Shown here piece after piece: positions 42,392 to 53,108 of a stretch of 64,000 bases of DNA. Under the pieces are notes generated by a model. That model saw only the letters and a program-made list of their open reading frames with translations. It made no database searches and was not told where the DNA came from. Origin of the DNA: Liopterus haemorrhoidalis (lineage: Eukaryota > Arthropoda > Insecta > Coleoptera > Dytiscidae); assembly GCA_963971575.1 (NCBI GenBank), contig OZ020622.1:4316279-4380278 (forward strand). Reading direction: 5' to 3'. Both the position numbers and the translations under genes were made by a program. The first letter of the stretch is position 1, and each line of letters opens with the position of its first letter.

Positions 42392-43333
42392 TGCTGGGTT
42401 TACATTGGTAGAGTAAAAGAGCTAGTAACTAGCGCAAGTAACTAGAAACTAGTTACTATCCCTGTGTAAACAGTTGACAATGTGACTAGTAGAGTACTAG
42501 CTTCTAATAGTTGGGCTAGGATAGCAGCTAGCTCGTCCACGTATTTACTAGCTACTTTCCCCCACTACGCAAAATTGATTCATTACAAATTGGTGGCAAG
42601 CGGTAACCTGTCATAACAAATTAAAAAAAAAAAAACATATCAGGTAAGTTACAATTTATTTACATAAATTGCTTAACATTGATTTATTAATTGATGATTT
42701 CTGAAATCATCTGTGGAATAGATGCCTTTGATACACGAAAAAGATGTTGTAGACTACGATAACTATTTCCTGTGGCTAGGAAATAAAGCGTTAATTCCAA
42801 TTTTATTATTGCTGGAATCGCATCCCTTACTAGTGTATCAGTTCGTTGTATTAACGGACTAACTAAATTTAATAGCCTATTAAAATCATCTGGTGCCATT
42901 CTTAAACACAGTCTGTACTCTTTTTGATCTTCCACGGCTAATTCACGAAATAGAAGGGCTGATGTGCCATGAATAGCTCTTCTAGCAATCCATTTTTAAC
43001 CCATTTTCGTTTAGGCTTATATTCTGTACCGATAACTTCAATAAGACAATAAGTTATTACCTCCACAAGAAATGATGTAATATAAAATACCATTTTTTAA
43101 TGGTATCACGCCGGCGACGATGTATATTCACAACTATTTTTTGCAAAAAGATAATTGCACAACAAAATCACAGTGAAGATGTCAAATGTGTTTTGACACT
43201 TACTATCCAGAAAATAAGATAGTATGCCAATTGTGTACCAACACCTACTATCCCGAAAATAAGATAGTAGAGTAAAGCGCGTAGTACTTGCGCTACTTAC
43301 TAGCTCTTTTACTCTACCAATGTAAACCCGGCA
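42392..43333 (-). mobile_element. PIF/Harbinger element, 942 bp
   Basis: The inverted ends start TGCTGGGTTTACATTGGTAG (left) and TGCCGGGTTTACATTGGTAG (right, read inward). They continue AGTAAAAGAGCTAGTAA for a TIR near 48 bp, with further subterminal repeats (TACTATC / GATAGTA). It holds a minus-strand Harbinger transposase remnant. Flanking 3-mers ATA and ATG are not identical. Confidence 0.85.
42687..42999 (-). pseudogene. Harbinger transposase (HARBI1-like) N-terminal remnant
   Basis: Reads KWIARRAIHGTSALLFRELA, VEDQKEYRLCLRMAPDDFNR, LLNLVSPLIQRTDTLVRDAI, KLELTLYFLATGNSYRSLQH, LFRVSKASIPQMISEIIN and stop. This is the conserved N-terminal part of PIF/Harbinger transposases (F..LL..V.P.I...DT..R.AI, LRFLATG.SYxSL...FRxS). 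A one-base frame change occurs just upstream of WIARRA (RKWVK precedes it in another frame). The DDE catalytic domain is missing. Confidence 0.87.
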
Positions 43334-43428
43334 ATGTGTTATAAATATTTATAGGAACTTAATTATTATTAATATTTTTATTATTGTCTAATTTATATTC
43401 AATGTTAATATTTATGTTTTTGTTCCAG

Positions 43429-43458
43429 GTAAGTGTCGCCACCTTTTGCCATATATGG
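43429..43458 (+). promoter_or_regulatory. Candidate recursive splice site with RS-exon (43428/43429)
   Basis: TTATGTTTTTGTTCCAG is followed directly by GTAAGT, again the fused acceptor/donor consensus. A second donor, ATGG|GTAAGA, follows at 43458/43459 and would define a 30-nt exon, open in one frame (VSVATFCHIW). It is on the same strand as the candidate at 12190/12191 and 31 kb downstream. Both candidate exons are multiples of three. Confidence 0.5.
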
Positions 43459-43496
43459 GTAAGAAAAAGGATTCAAAACATTTTTTAATGTCTATA

Positions 43497-43770
43497 AAGT
43501 TGTGTTTACATCTCTAAAATTAGTCGACTATATGACTTGTTGATTGTCACTAACAAGTTTGTCACATAGTAACGCAAGCGACCGTTCATAGCTCTAAATT
43601 TAATAGACTATGCGTTGTCGACTGTAGATAGTTTTCCAAACATATAGTTAGTGAATTGCTTTAATGAGACAGACATATAAACACACATTAGCTATTTCAA
43701 TTTACATAACCTAAAAAATACTGTCGCACAAATTATAGTCAAATAATTTCAGAGCTGTGAACGCAGTTTT
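43497..43770. mobile_element. MITE with imperfect ~36-bp inverted ends
   Basis: Left AAGTTGTGTTTACATCTCTA then AAATTAGTCGACTAT; right, read inward, AAAACTGCGTTCACAGCTCT then GAAATTATTTGACTAT. A related end (CTGCGTTCACGACCTCCAAA) lies near 46473. No ORF. Confidence 0.6.
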
Positions 43771-44304
43771 AGTGATAGAGAAAGGTATGGAGGGGGATTA
43801 TCCGTATTGGAAAAACCTTGATCTAACCTAATAACCCAATTTTTTCCCTAAAATTACCATATCAGTTACGGTGTATTTTACATTTAACCCCTTATCCCTC
43901 AGTTCTGCCACCGATCGAATCGATATTCATCAGAATTCAAACAACTGTTTACTATAGAAAGTAATTTTAAAGCTTTTTCCTGCTAATTACAAACACGGAT
44001 CGTCCTACGCATTAAAACGAAACGATCACTTCAAGTTTCGGTTCAAGGGAGGGAGATTTAACTCAGCTTTAGTCGAGGTTTAAACATTTACGATGTAAAA
44101 TTGAATCCAGGATAAGAAACAGGATTTCATTTTATAGGTTAAGTTTATTTTAAATAATAGGAGTAGTATTTATTGATGTAGCTGTTCACTTATGTCTCTA
44201 TGGAACTAGGAATTGAAAAATAAGAATTCGAAATTAAAATACTTATGCTTTTATGCCCGATTGTAAGTCTTACAACAAGATATAAGCTAAATCTAGATAT
44301 AAAA
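43771..44304. other. No gene recognised
   Basis: AT-rich, about 530 bp; nothing supported. Confidence 0.4.
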
Positions 44305-44307
44305 TAA

Positions 44308-44752
44308 AAAATAAGCTGTGGCCACCACAGGACCGACCGCCATCACTAATTGTATAAAATACATTCTAGCAGCAGAGTAGAAATAACTTGGTCCAATATT
44401 TTCTAACAGAGATATTAGGCGCTTTCCTTTTACCACTTTACTTAAGAAATCTAAGCTAAGCTAAGTTAATCTAAGCTGTAAGAGCGTTCCATTTATAAGA
44501 CACTGGCTAAGATAAACTAAGTTTTTTCCTCCCCCCTTTCCCTTGCTAAGACAAGTACAGTCGTGGATAAAAACTATTCCACCAAAAGCGTTCCTTTTAC
44601 GTTACTTAGACTTACTTAGGTTAGCTAAGCCATTTGACTAACTTCTTAGCTTAGCCAAGCACTTTTACTTGTAAAAGGAACGCAGCTAATATTTTTCATG
44701 ACCATGGAAACGTTACGTATAAGTATGAAAAAATAGATACTTAGAAAAAATT
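44308..44752 (-). repeat. Family A interspersed repeat, partial, interrupted by a MITE
   Basis: GCTGTGGCCACCACAGGACC (44315) through TTTTCTAACAGAGATA, then an insert, then CATGACCATGGAAACGTTAC (44697) up to about 44752, where a mariner fragment begins. Confidence 0.8.
44415..44689. mobile_element. Palindromic MITE inside family A
   Basis: Ends TTAGGCGCTTTCCTTTTAC (left) and TTAGCTGCGTTCCTTTTAC (right, read inward), 275 bp, with extended pairing of CTTAGCTTAG-type sequence inside. Comparison with intact family A copies shows the precise insertion point; TA is the most likely duplication. Confidence 0.8.
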
Positions 44753-45800
44753 CGATTTTTTACGATTTTAGTAAAGGCCTAACTCAACAACAATGCATGA
44801 ATTCGCTTCGTTCAACTTTTGGTAATGAAGCAACATCAGAAAAGACTGTTTATAATTGGTTTGCAGAATTTCGTCGTGGTCTTGCGTCCGTCAGTGATGA
44901 ATCTCATGAAGGTCGACCAAAATCTGTTGTGATTCAAAAAAACATCGATGCTTTGCGCAAAATGATTGAAGAAGATTGGTATGTGACTTACCGTGAGATA
45001 GAGGCATCCTTTGGCATATCGCAGAATGCAATACATTCGATTTTACATGAACATTTAGCTGTGAAAAAGATCTGTTCCCGATGGATTCCGCATAATTTGA
45101 CTGAAGCTCAAAAAAAGGTGTTGATTGGTGTAAGGGAATGCTAAAAAAATTCAACCTAGGTACTGCAAAATCCGTATACAACATCGTTACAGGTGACGAA
45201 ACTTGGATTTATTCATATGAACCGGAAATTAAGCAACAATCCACTGTTTGGATTGTTGCCACAAAAGTTGCTCGTTCACGAAGCACTTCCAAGAAAATGA
45301 TATCTCGTTTCTTCGGTTGTACTGGAAATGTCGCAACCATTCCTTTAGTAGATCGGAGAATAGTTAATGCTGAATGGTATACAACAATTTATTTGCCAGA
45401 AGTCATTGACATAATCAGGAAAAACAACCAAAAACGTCATCATTCCTCATCATGACAATGCAAGCTCCCACACAGCATGTCATACAATTATTTGAAGGAG
45501 AAAAACATCGAATTAATGTCTCATTGCCCGTATTCTCCTGATTTATCCCCTAACAACTTTTTTTAGTTCCCCAATGTCAAACAAAGAATGCGTGGACAGC
45601 GATTTGCATCACATCAAAAACTGCTGAAGCCTTCGAAAACCAACTTCAGTTGGAAAAAATGTTTCGAGAATTGGTTTGAACGCATGCAAGTGTATAGATC
45701 TTAAAGGCGGATATTTTGAAAAGCAATAAAACAGTTTGTTCCAAAAAAAAAAGATTTTCTTTCTTAGTTTTTGTATAAACCTAAAAGGTAACGTCAAAAA
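44753..45800 (+). pseudogene. Mariner (same family as 32198), 5'-truncated, transposase broken
   Basis: Begins mid-ORF (FYDFSKGLTQQQC). Frame 1: TFGNEATSEKTVYNWFAEFR, REIEASFGISQNAIHSILHE, KKICSRWIPHNLTEAQKK. A frameshift at about 45115 follows. Frame 2: LKKFNLGTAKSVYNIVTGDE (first Asp, GDETW intact), a small deletion in the FQDEP loop, and ADxRIVNAEWYTTIYLPEV-type sequence. A second frameshift comes near 45440 before HHDNASSHTA. In the third catalytic box the expected SPND reads SPNN followed by a stop, so the third Asp is mutated. The 3' end runs to about 45797. Confidence 0.85.
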
Positions 45801-46149
45801 TCTGTCATGAAAAATACCCTTAAGACGTGAATAAGAGTATTTTTGTTGGTTCAAACTACGGAAATTAAAAAATATATCACATATTTTATTAATCCAGTTA
45901 TTGACCGATAGCTTCGTATCTTTTTCCACCCTATTTCCTTGGTTATAGTATTTATTAAAAGTATTCCACTATCACCTGAATTCCCCCAATCTTTTCTCCC
46001 CTGATAATCGTTTCCACAGAGCGTGTAACATCGCCCCACCGGACTGACATTCGATCACTATGATCAGAATTGTGATGCTTGGGTTTCATGCTTTGCATCA
46101 GAGGTTAATGATCTGTGAGCATCTTGAAAAGTGACGGGTTTAATCTCTT
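45801..46149. other. No gene recognised
   Basis: No supported feature; minus-strand open stretches at 45609-46039 overlap the mariner tail and lack domains. Confidence 0.4.
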
Positions 46150-46471
46150 GGAAACGGAATTACGGGAACTTTAGAATAAATAAAAGTAATGCTCTATCTC
46201 ACTTCTTCAACTCAACATATATACAAATACGAACAAGACTAGTACAGTTCAGCATATATGTCGTGACAGGGTGTGAAGTCAACGCTTGAAATTAGTAGAG
46301 GAGATTCTAAGGAAACGGAATTATGAGAACTTTAGAATAAATAAAAGTAATGCTCTATCTCACTTGTTCAACTCAACATATATACAAATACGAACAAGAC
46401 TAGTACAGTTCAACATATATGTCGTGAAAGGGTGTGAAGGCTGCGCGTGAAATTAGTAGAGGAAGTTCTAA
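46150..46471. repeat. 161-bp tandem duplication
   Basis: Two direct copies (46150-46310 and 46311-46471) starting GGAAACGGAATTAC and GGAAACGGAATTAT, with about ten differences. Each contains AATAAATAAAAGTAATGCTC and CAACATATATACAAATACGA. It may be part of an LTR-like sequence, but no TG...CA ends or coding region were seen. Confidence 0.88.
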
Positions 46472-46629
46472 TGCTGCGTTCACGACCTCCAAATGAGAAA
46501 TTGGAATTAATGTTAAATTAGCATTTAACATTAAATTTGTACGTATAAATTAAGTAACATTTACAATGAAAATTAAGAAATTATGACACTGACAGCGTGT
46601 ATCGGTAAATTTCTATCGATTTCTACTTT

Positions 46630-46760
46630 ATCGTTAAATTAAAAATCTGAAAAAATTCTAAGCAATGTATTTTGCTATGAACCGGAAACGTACGAGAGGA
46701 ATTTTTTATCCGATTTCGTTTTTCGAAAATATTACAGTTTTTGTGTTATAGAAATAATGT
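46630..46760 (-). repeat. Diverged family E fragment
   Basis: AAAATCTGAAAAAATTCTAA, then GAACCGGAAACGTAC and GGAATTTTTTATCCGATTTC, are mutated versions of the block upstream of the E tRNA-like module. Confidence 0.55.
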
Positions 46761-46794
46761 TAATAATAATAATAATAAAATTGGCTGCATATCG

Positions 46795-46930
46795 CCAGGG
46801 TTTGGGATGCAGTCGTGTGTATTTAGCTCCACTAGTCTCTAGTATGACGCGGCTCAAAAGGTTGCTGAAGTTTGTGATTAGTGGACGCTTGTCAAGACCT
46901 GACAAACCCCATAATAATAATAATAATTTA
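46795..46930 (+). pseudogene. LINE 3' end with (TAA)n tail
   Basis: CGCCAGGGTTTGGGATGCAG through GACCTGACAAACCCC and then (ATA)n/(TAA)n. The first 24 nt recur at 6227-6250. A TAA-repeat tail is typical of I-like LINEs. The open frame here is short and unreliable. Confidence 0.5.
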
Positions 46931-48426
46931 AATTTTATTGTGGGGATATTAAATGGAAGCTCTTTAAGTGCATATTAACGGTAATTGATTTTTGAAATAC
47001 ATTTTATTTTGACTAAATTTTGCCAGTTATAAAAATTTTCGGCTAAAATCTTAGCTAAAATTAAAAAATATATATTTGTTAATACATGGAGACATTTTGT
47101 TATGGGTAGAGAAGAGGTACGTAAATTTATTTTGCAAATATCGATTAGGAAAATAAATAAATAACTGGCCGGTTGCTGAAATTCCATTTCTAGTAGAGAA
47201 TCTGTTAGTTTTTCATATAGTCGCAATATAAACAATGTCCCTGTAGGCGTTATGCTCTTACGTGACAAAAGATCGCCCGCAGTATTGCCAGGTTTTGATT
47301 TGAATGATATTTTTGTAATTATACAAACAAAAAAGCGTTAAAATAAATTTTATGGTATTATTAGAGATATATGATACACGGTAGAAAAAATCTGTGTGTG
47401 TATACACGATAACTCAAGAACGGATTAACTTAGAGAGTTCGTTCTGGTACTAAAAAATTCTCCTAATAATTGGGAAGAACCCTATTGTTCTTTATGAAAA
47501 TCCGAAACCGGAAACGGATGTTATTAAACTTTAAAATTAAAAAAAAAAAACCTAAACTAGTACACCAAGACTTGGACAAAAATTTGTCTAGAACATAATT
47601 TGACGTATTTTTGAAGATTTACCTAAAACTTTTTTATTTTTTTAAAATTATTATTATTATTATTATTACTATTATTTTTTTTTTGGGAGGGTAAGTCTAG
47701 TGGAGGTTTCTCTTCGCCACTGGTTTCAAATTGTTTGCGTTTGTTCGATCATGTTCGTCGATAGTATGTCAATATGCCGTCCTCCATTATTAACATACCT
47801 CCCTCCTTGATTAATCCAATTAATATTTCCTTTATAATATTGCTGACTGTTCCAATCTGTTAAGAACCCTGAATTTTTATAATTCAGTTAACAAATTATG
47901 AAACCCTTCTAGAACAGTTATCTCAAGTTCAAGAACAAAGGGTGTACAGAGTTATCCATTTCAAAAACACGCCTACCCTTTCAGAAGAGACGTTAGTTAC
48001 TCCTTTCACAACCCTTGAATTCTTGAAATAGTTGTAGAAATCTTAAGGGTTGAAGATAGAAAAATTTGTGACTATAATAATAATGTGTTGAAAGGAAACC
48101 CTTTTCGCTATTATCATTTGGTAATTCTATCAATAATTTATAAGCCATTATAATACCTTGGTAAGTAGTTAGTTTAAGTGACAAGATTAGTTATTTTAAG
48201 TGCTTATTTAATATTCAGGGAGTATTTTAGTACCAAAAACATCCGCATTTCCTCAGCAGGTCACACTTCCGTTTTATGTTACGTCCTCGTGCAGAACGTT
48301 AGAGAAAATCGTAAAAGCTCATTTTAGATTCATCCATGAAACGCGAAAACAACGGATTTTGGACAGATACGATTCAAAATATATATAGTTACGAGGAATA
48401 CCTTTTAAGACTTTACAATCACTAAG
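46931..48426. other. No gene recognised; (ATT)n tract at 47646-47670
   Basis: About 1.5 kb of AT-rich sequence. A simple ATT repeat followed by a T run lies at 47646-47683. Minus-strand open stretches (46975-47268, 47993-48184) have no recognisable domain. Confidence 0.45.
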
Positions 48427-49732
48427 GAAGAAAAAATTTTTTTTGGAACAAATTGTTTTATTGCTTTTAAAAATATTCGCCTTTAAGATTTATACACTTT
48501 TGCATGCATTCAAACCAATTCTCGAAACATTTTTTCTACTCTGAAGATGGTATTTCAAAAACATGGTTTTCGAAGGCTTCAACAGTTCTTGAAGTGTGAA
48601 AATCGCTGTCCACGCATTTTTTGTTGGACATTGGGGAACAAAGAAAAAGTCGTTAGGGGATAAATCAGGTGAATACGGACAATGAGACATTAATTCGATG
48701 TTTTTCTCCTAATTGTTTGACGTGCTTTGTTGGAGCTTGCATTGTCATGATGAAGAATGATGACGTTTTTGGTTGTTTTTTCTGATTTTGTCGATGACTT
48801 CTGGTATACAAATTCAGCCTTAACCATTCAGCATTAACTGTTGTCCGATCCTCTAAAGCAGCGGTCCTTAACCGGGGGGTCCCAACCCCCAAAAGACCCT
48901 AGAGGGTCCCGAAATTAAAAGAAAATAGAATAAATAGAAATTCATAGTTGGTAAGTTGATATATGGCTTATATTATAAAATGTATTTATATTCCGTAAAT
49001 AAAACATTATTTCAAATTTTTTTTGGGGGGTCCAGAAAATATTTTAAGCTAGTTGGGAGTCCCAAGTTTAAAAAGGTTCAAAACCGCTGCTCTAAAGGAA
49101 TGGTTACGACATGTGTAGTACAACCGATGAAACAAGCGATCAATTTCTTGGTGATCAAGCGATCAAGTGCTTCGTGGATGAACAACTTTTGTGGGTTTCG
49201 GTTCATCTTAGAAGACCCAAACAGTGGATTGTTGCTTAGTTTCCGGTTCATATGAATAAATGCAAGTTTCGTCATCTGTAACGATGTTGTATACGGATTT
49301 TGTAATAGTGCAAATTATGCGGAATCCATCGGGAACAGATCTTTTTCATAGCTTAATGTTCATGTAAAATCGTATGTGTTGCAGTCTGCGATATGCCAAA
49401 GGTTGCCTATATCTTACGGTAAGTCACATGCCGATCTTCTTCAACCAAAAGTTAAACGAAGCGAATCTATGCATTGTTGATGAGTTAGGCCTTTACTAAA
49501 ATCGTAAAAAATCATCCAACGAAAACCTTCACGAGTAATATCAATTTTTTCACAAACTTGTTTTATTAAACGCTAACTGTCAACAAACTACTCTATCAAT
49601 TTATAAGCTGCCACTGATTTCACAATAACAAATGTCAAATTTTAGTAATAACACATTTCAATATAGTAATGACACATTTTAGTATTGCCATCTAGTGGTC
49701 GTTTGTAAAAACATAAAAGTTATCCCCCGTAT
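48427..49732 (-). pseudogene. Mariner (same family as 32198), minus strand, degenerate, with nested hAT MITE
   Basis: The 5' terminal repeat (inverted) lies at 49690-49731 (GTAAAAACATAAAAGTTATC then CCCCG and TA). Coding pieces read right to left: poor HTH, TDDETCIYSYEPETKQQSTV (GDESW region with Trp changed to Cys), then the nested MITE (48859-49089), then MTMQAPTK-type residues of the second catalytic region in a shifted frame, and IELMSHCPYSPDLSPNDFF with the third Asp intact. Multiple frameshifts. The 3' terminal repeat is missing at the left edge. Confidence 0.85.
48851..49097. mobile_element. hAT-type MITE nested in the mariner
   Basis: Element 48859-49089 (231 bp). Ends CAGCGGTCCTTAACCGGGGG and, read inward from the right, CAGCGGTTTTGAACC. 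It has a perfect 8-bp duplication CTCTAAAG (48851-48858, 49090-49097) that restores the mariner sequence when removed. Non-coding. Confidence 0.94.
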
Positions 49733-50387
49733 CTTTGAAAAATTTACTATTTAATAAAATTTTAATTATTTATGGAACCTTATGTAGTTATCTTTATTTT
49801 GTTTTTATTTATTTTTTAAATTACTTATAAATTAAATAATATTGAATCTAATATTCCATAAATTTTTGGGATGACAATAAATCATATATTAAATTTGAAT
49901 TCTTTGGCAGATAAAAGCCATCTTGAAAAAAATCTCTTTTCTCTTCAGTACTAAAGGCATTCACCTGTTTCCTTTTATATTACATGTGACAAACATTTTT
50001 GTTTGATGAAATAAAGTGGAATCCCCTCAGTTCAAGATCAAAATGTTTCTGGATTTTCTTCGGTATAATTCTTTTTAGGAACATCAGTGGAAAGCCTGTT
50101 TCTGACGCAAATACATTCACCACGAATATGGATAAAGCCATAGGCTGAAAATGGCATCCACTAAATATAAGAGGGGCGGAGAGGGATGGAAAAATAGAGA
50201 AAATGAGATAGCGAGAGAGTTAGACAGGATGGAAAGTACAGAGGGAGTCAAGTAAAATTTTATGCAACACAAGTCTGAAAAATTCATGAAAACACGGTAA
50301 TTCGGTGACAGAGCTGGGCATATTTGAAAAAGTATTTAATTTATTTTCGGGTACTTGAAATGTTGTATTTCAAATAATTCAATACAT
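49733..50387. other. No gene recognised
   Basis: Includes a purine-rich patch at 50165-50255 (GAGAGAGTTAGACAGGATGG). Nothing else supported. Confidence 0.4.
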
Positions 50388-50722
50388 CAAGCTCCCACAC
50401 AGCACGTCAAACAATTGATTATTTGAAGGAGAAAAACATCGAATTAATGTCTCATTGCCCATATTTACCTGATTTATCCCCTCACGACTTTTTTTTGTTC
50501 CTCAATGTCAAACAAAAAATGCGTGGACAGCGATTTTCATCACCTCATAAAGCTGTTGAAACATTCGACAACCATGTTTTTGAGATACCAACTTCAGAGT
50601 GGAAAAATGTTTCGAGAATTGGTTTGAACGCATGCAAAAGTATATAAATCTTAAAGGCGAATATTTTGAAAAGCAATAAAGCAGTTTGTTCCAAAAAAAA
50701 ATTCTTAATTTTTGTAAAAACA
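50388..50722 (+). pseudogene. Mariner 3' fragment with third catalytic box
   Basis: Starts at CAAGCTCCCACACAGCACGT (in ASSHTA, just after the second Asp). Reads QTIDYLKEKNIELMSHCPYL, PDLSPHDFFLFLNVKQKMRG, FENHVF-like EIPTSEWKNVSRIGLNA and stop. The third Asp (HDFF) is intact; the frame slips near SEWKN. Ends near 50720 in a partial terminal repeat. Confidence 0.85.
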
Positions 50723-51065
50723 GATAACTTCTAATTTTATTAATAACTATATTATTATAGCAATTTCTATTTCTATTTTTATTTAAATATACCTAAAATT
50801 ATATTTGTATTCGATTTTATTGTTATTTATTAACTATAATACAAATACCCATCACCTTAAATTTTATATAAATCAATATAAAATTTCCTTAGGTTTTTAT
50901 TTATAATTTATTTAGTAGAACTGTCCTGAAATAAATATCTATTATGAAAATGGTCAAAAAAATATTTAAAAACGTGCAACAACTATATTAATTTTGTATG
51001 CTAGTTTGAACTACGCATACGTGTGACGTATTGAAGAGTCAGAAGTTACGAGACAACCTTTACTT
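50723..51065. other. No gene recognised
   Basis: AT-rich spacer. Confidence 0.4.
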
Positions 51066-51240
51066 TAATAATCTTGGGCCACCCAGGCTTTAAAGCTTGT
51101 GTTGTATTGGTACAGTTCCGCGCAAAAAGATATCAGAGCTTAGTGTAATAATCTTGGGCCACCCAGGCTTTAAAGCTTGTGTTGTATTGGTACAGTTCCG
51201 CGCAAAAAGATATCAGAGCTTAGTGTAATAATCATGGGCC
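51066..51240. repeat. 80-bp tandem repeat (2 units plus partial)
   Basis: Units at 51066-51145 and 51146-51225 are essentially identical (TAATAATCTTGGGCCACCCA ... GCAAAAAGATATCAGAGCTT). A third begins at 51226 and diverges after 15 nt. The second half of the unit also occurs once at 31460-31505. Confidence 0.92.
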
Positions 51241-51960
51241 TTGTATGCCAAAGTATTTATAACACCATCCTGACACGCAAACACAAATCCTTCCGTTTCT
51301 GATGCAAACCGGCCGAATTAAGAAACGAGAACGTGAGTTCGGTGGGCAACTGTAGTCTTTTAGTACGTTGGAAGAACAGAATATTTACTCATGTGTTCTT
51401 TTATCAACATACAGAGGGATGGCCAGTCTTCCATACCAAAACTTCCTAATTAGCTGCAAGTTTTAATTTATTTGTGTTTTACTTGTTGAATGTGTACCTA
51501 ATTTCCCCATATTTTCACATCGTTCTGAATTATCTTATCCATTAAGTCATAAAGGGTAGCTTCCCCTATCTGTATTCAATGTGAGTGAAAGGGTTGGCAT
51601 CAGCATGTAAGATAGATAGGTTGACACGTCAAATAATAAACCCCGGTCTTCGTATTTTAGACTCGGTAATTACTCAGTTCTAGCAGTATGTCATCTACAG
51701 GCACAATTATATACCTTTGGCGTCTCCTGCAGTTCATATCTGCTACTGAATGCTTTACTGAATAGAAGATTTAATGCAAGAATCCGGGGATGTAACCCTT
51801 TGACCGTAGATGACACGCTGGTGTCCGATAACGTGACATTTTCCCCGGTAAATTTTACAAAATAAATTTTTATTATCAAATCTAATAAAAATTTAGTTTT
51901 TATGAATAGAAGATTTAACTTAATAATCCGGATTTGTACTCTTCTGACATTTTACAAGCT
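51241..51960. other. No gene recognised
   Basis: About 720 bp with no supported features. Confidence 0.4.
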
Positions 51961-51961
51961 G

Positions 51962-52866
51962 ATTGATGTGAAGTGTGATTTTTCACACATTTCAGGGTTT
52001 CGCAGGTATATAATAAGTGAAAGCGGCATGCTGAGTGTGTAGGACAAATTTTGCTTTGTAATAATCACGGTAAAATGAACGATATTTTAAAAATAATTTA
52101 TTATCTGTTAATCTAAGAGCTTTAAAAACAAATTTTATGTTAAAATATTTGTAAATTTTTACACATTTCAGGGTTTTGCAGGTATATAATAAGTGAAGGC
52201 GGCATGCTGAGTGTGTAGGACAAATTTTGCTTTGTAGTAATCACGGCAAAATGAACGATATTTTTAAAATAATTTATCATATGTTAATCTAAGAGCTTTA
52301 AAAACAAATTTTATGTTAAAATATTTTTTTGTTAATTTTAATTCGAGTGCCTAATATCATTATTTAGGTTTCTAAATATGTGCAGTATTTTTTTTATTTA
52401 GCAAGGTTAATTAAGATTTTGAAAATTGCGTCTCTGGCTTTCATTGGTTTTTTAAGTCATATGCACCGCCCCTCTGGTATACATGACACACAGAATGATA
52501 ATATAATTTCAACTGGTTATTAAATTTACGCTCTTAAAAATTAAATGCAACATTTGCCAAAATATAACTAGAATTTTGACAAAATAATTTAAAAAAAAAT
52601 AAAAATGGAAAAAAAAAACAAAAATTAAATTGTCTCCTGTCCGGGAGAGAACCCTAGTTTGCTGCGCAGGAAGCGAGCAAGCTAACCATTAGACCAGGAT
52701 ACACCTTCTAGTATAGTGTGTTACATAACTATTTTGTATATCGTCAACCAAAAAACACAAAAATGCGTTATTTTCCGAAAACATAATCTCATCAAAAATT
52801 CTAAAAAAGACAAAATTCCAAATGACGGGATAAGGGTTTTTTGGTCATACCTACAAAATCCCAAAA
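51962..52866 (-). repeat. Family E repeat, subtype 2, copy e, with 176-bp duplicated end
   Basis: The hairpin GTGTGATTTTTCACAC is at 51972-51987. The terminal block carries an extra segment (AAGCGGCATGCTGAGTGTGT, TTGCTTTGTAATAATCACGG) absent from copies a-d and shared with copy f. This block is duplicated in tandem at a spacing of 176 bp (51991 and 52167). The tRNA-like module is at 52634-52702. The end reaches the AAAAAGGTG/GGTCATACCTACAAAAT module near 52860. Confidence 0.82.
52634..52702 (-). other. tRNA-like module of family E copy e
   Basis: The minus strand reads TATCCTGGTCTAATGGTTAG (A box), CTTGCTCGCTTCCTGCGCAG, then TAGGGTTCTCTCCCGGACAG (B-box-like GGTTCTCTCC). TCCT...AGGA gives a partial acceptor pairing. 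It is near-identical to copy f except in the anticodon-arm part. Confidence 0.65.
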
Positions 52867-52926
52867 AGGTGTGCTTAATCAAAAAATTAAGAGAGAAATC
52901 ATCGTTATTAGAAAAGACGAAAAATA

Positions 52927-53108
52927 AAGTGTGTTCCTTTGGTTTAGCCGGAACTAGATTTTCAATTCTAGTTACTTTTACCGATTGATTGAAGCTTTTG
53001 ATCATTTTGTTCAGGAAAAGCCAACTTCAATATATAAAAAAATAGCTAATAACAACTTACAAAAATGAAAATTCCGGTTAGTTCCGTCTAATCGATTGGA
53101 ATAGACTG
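52927..53108. mobile_element. Family C MITE, short copy
   Basis: Left GTGTTCCTTTGGTTTAGCCG then GAACTAGATTT; right AGTTCCGTCTAATCGATTGG then AATAGACTG followed by TA. The interior is shorter than in the 407-bp copy. Confidence 0.75.

Noticed and set aside
42630..42650. CAGGTAAGT motif at about 42641 as a third recursive splice site
   Set aside because: It is preceded by an A run and CATAT, not a pyrimidine tract, and lies inside the Harbinger element.
46150..46471. Pair of short LTRs
   Set aside because: Copies are directly adjacent with no interior and no terminal TG/CA; treated as a tandem duplication.
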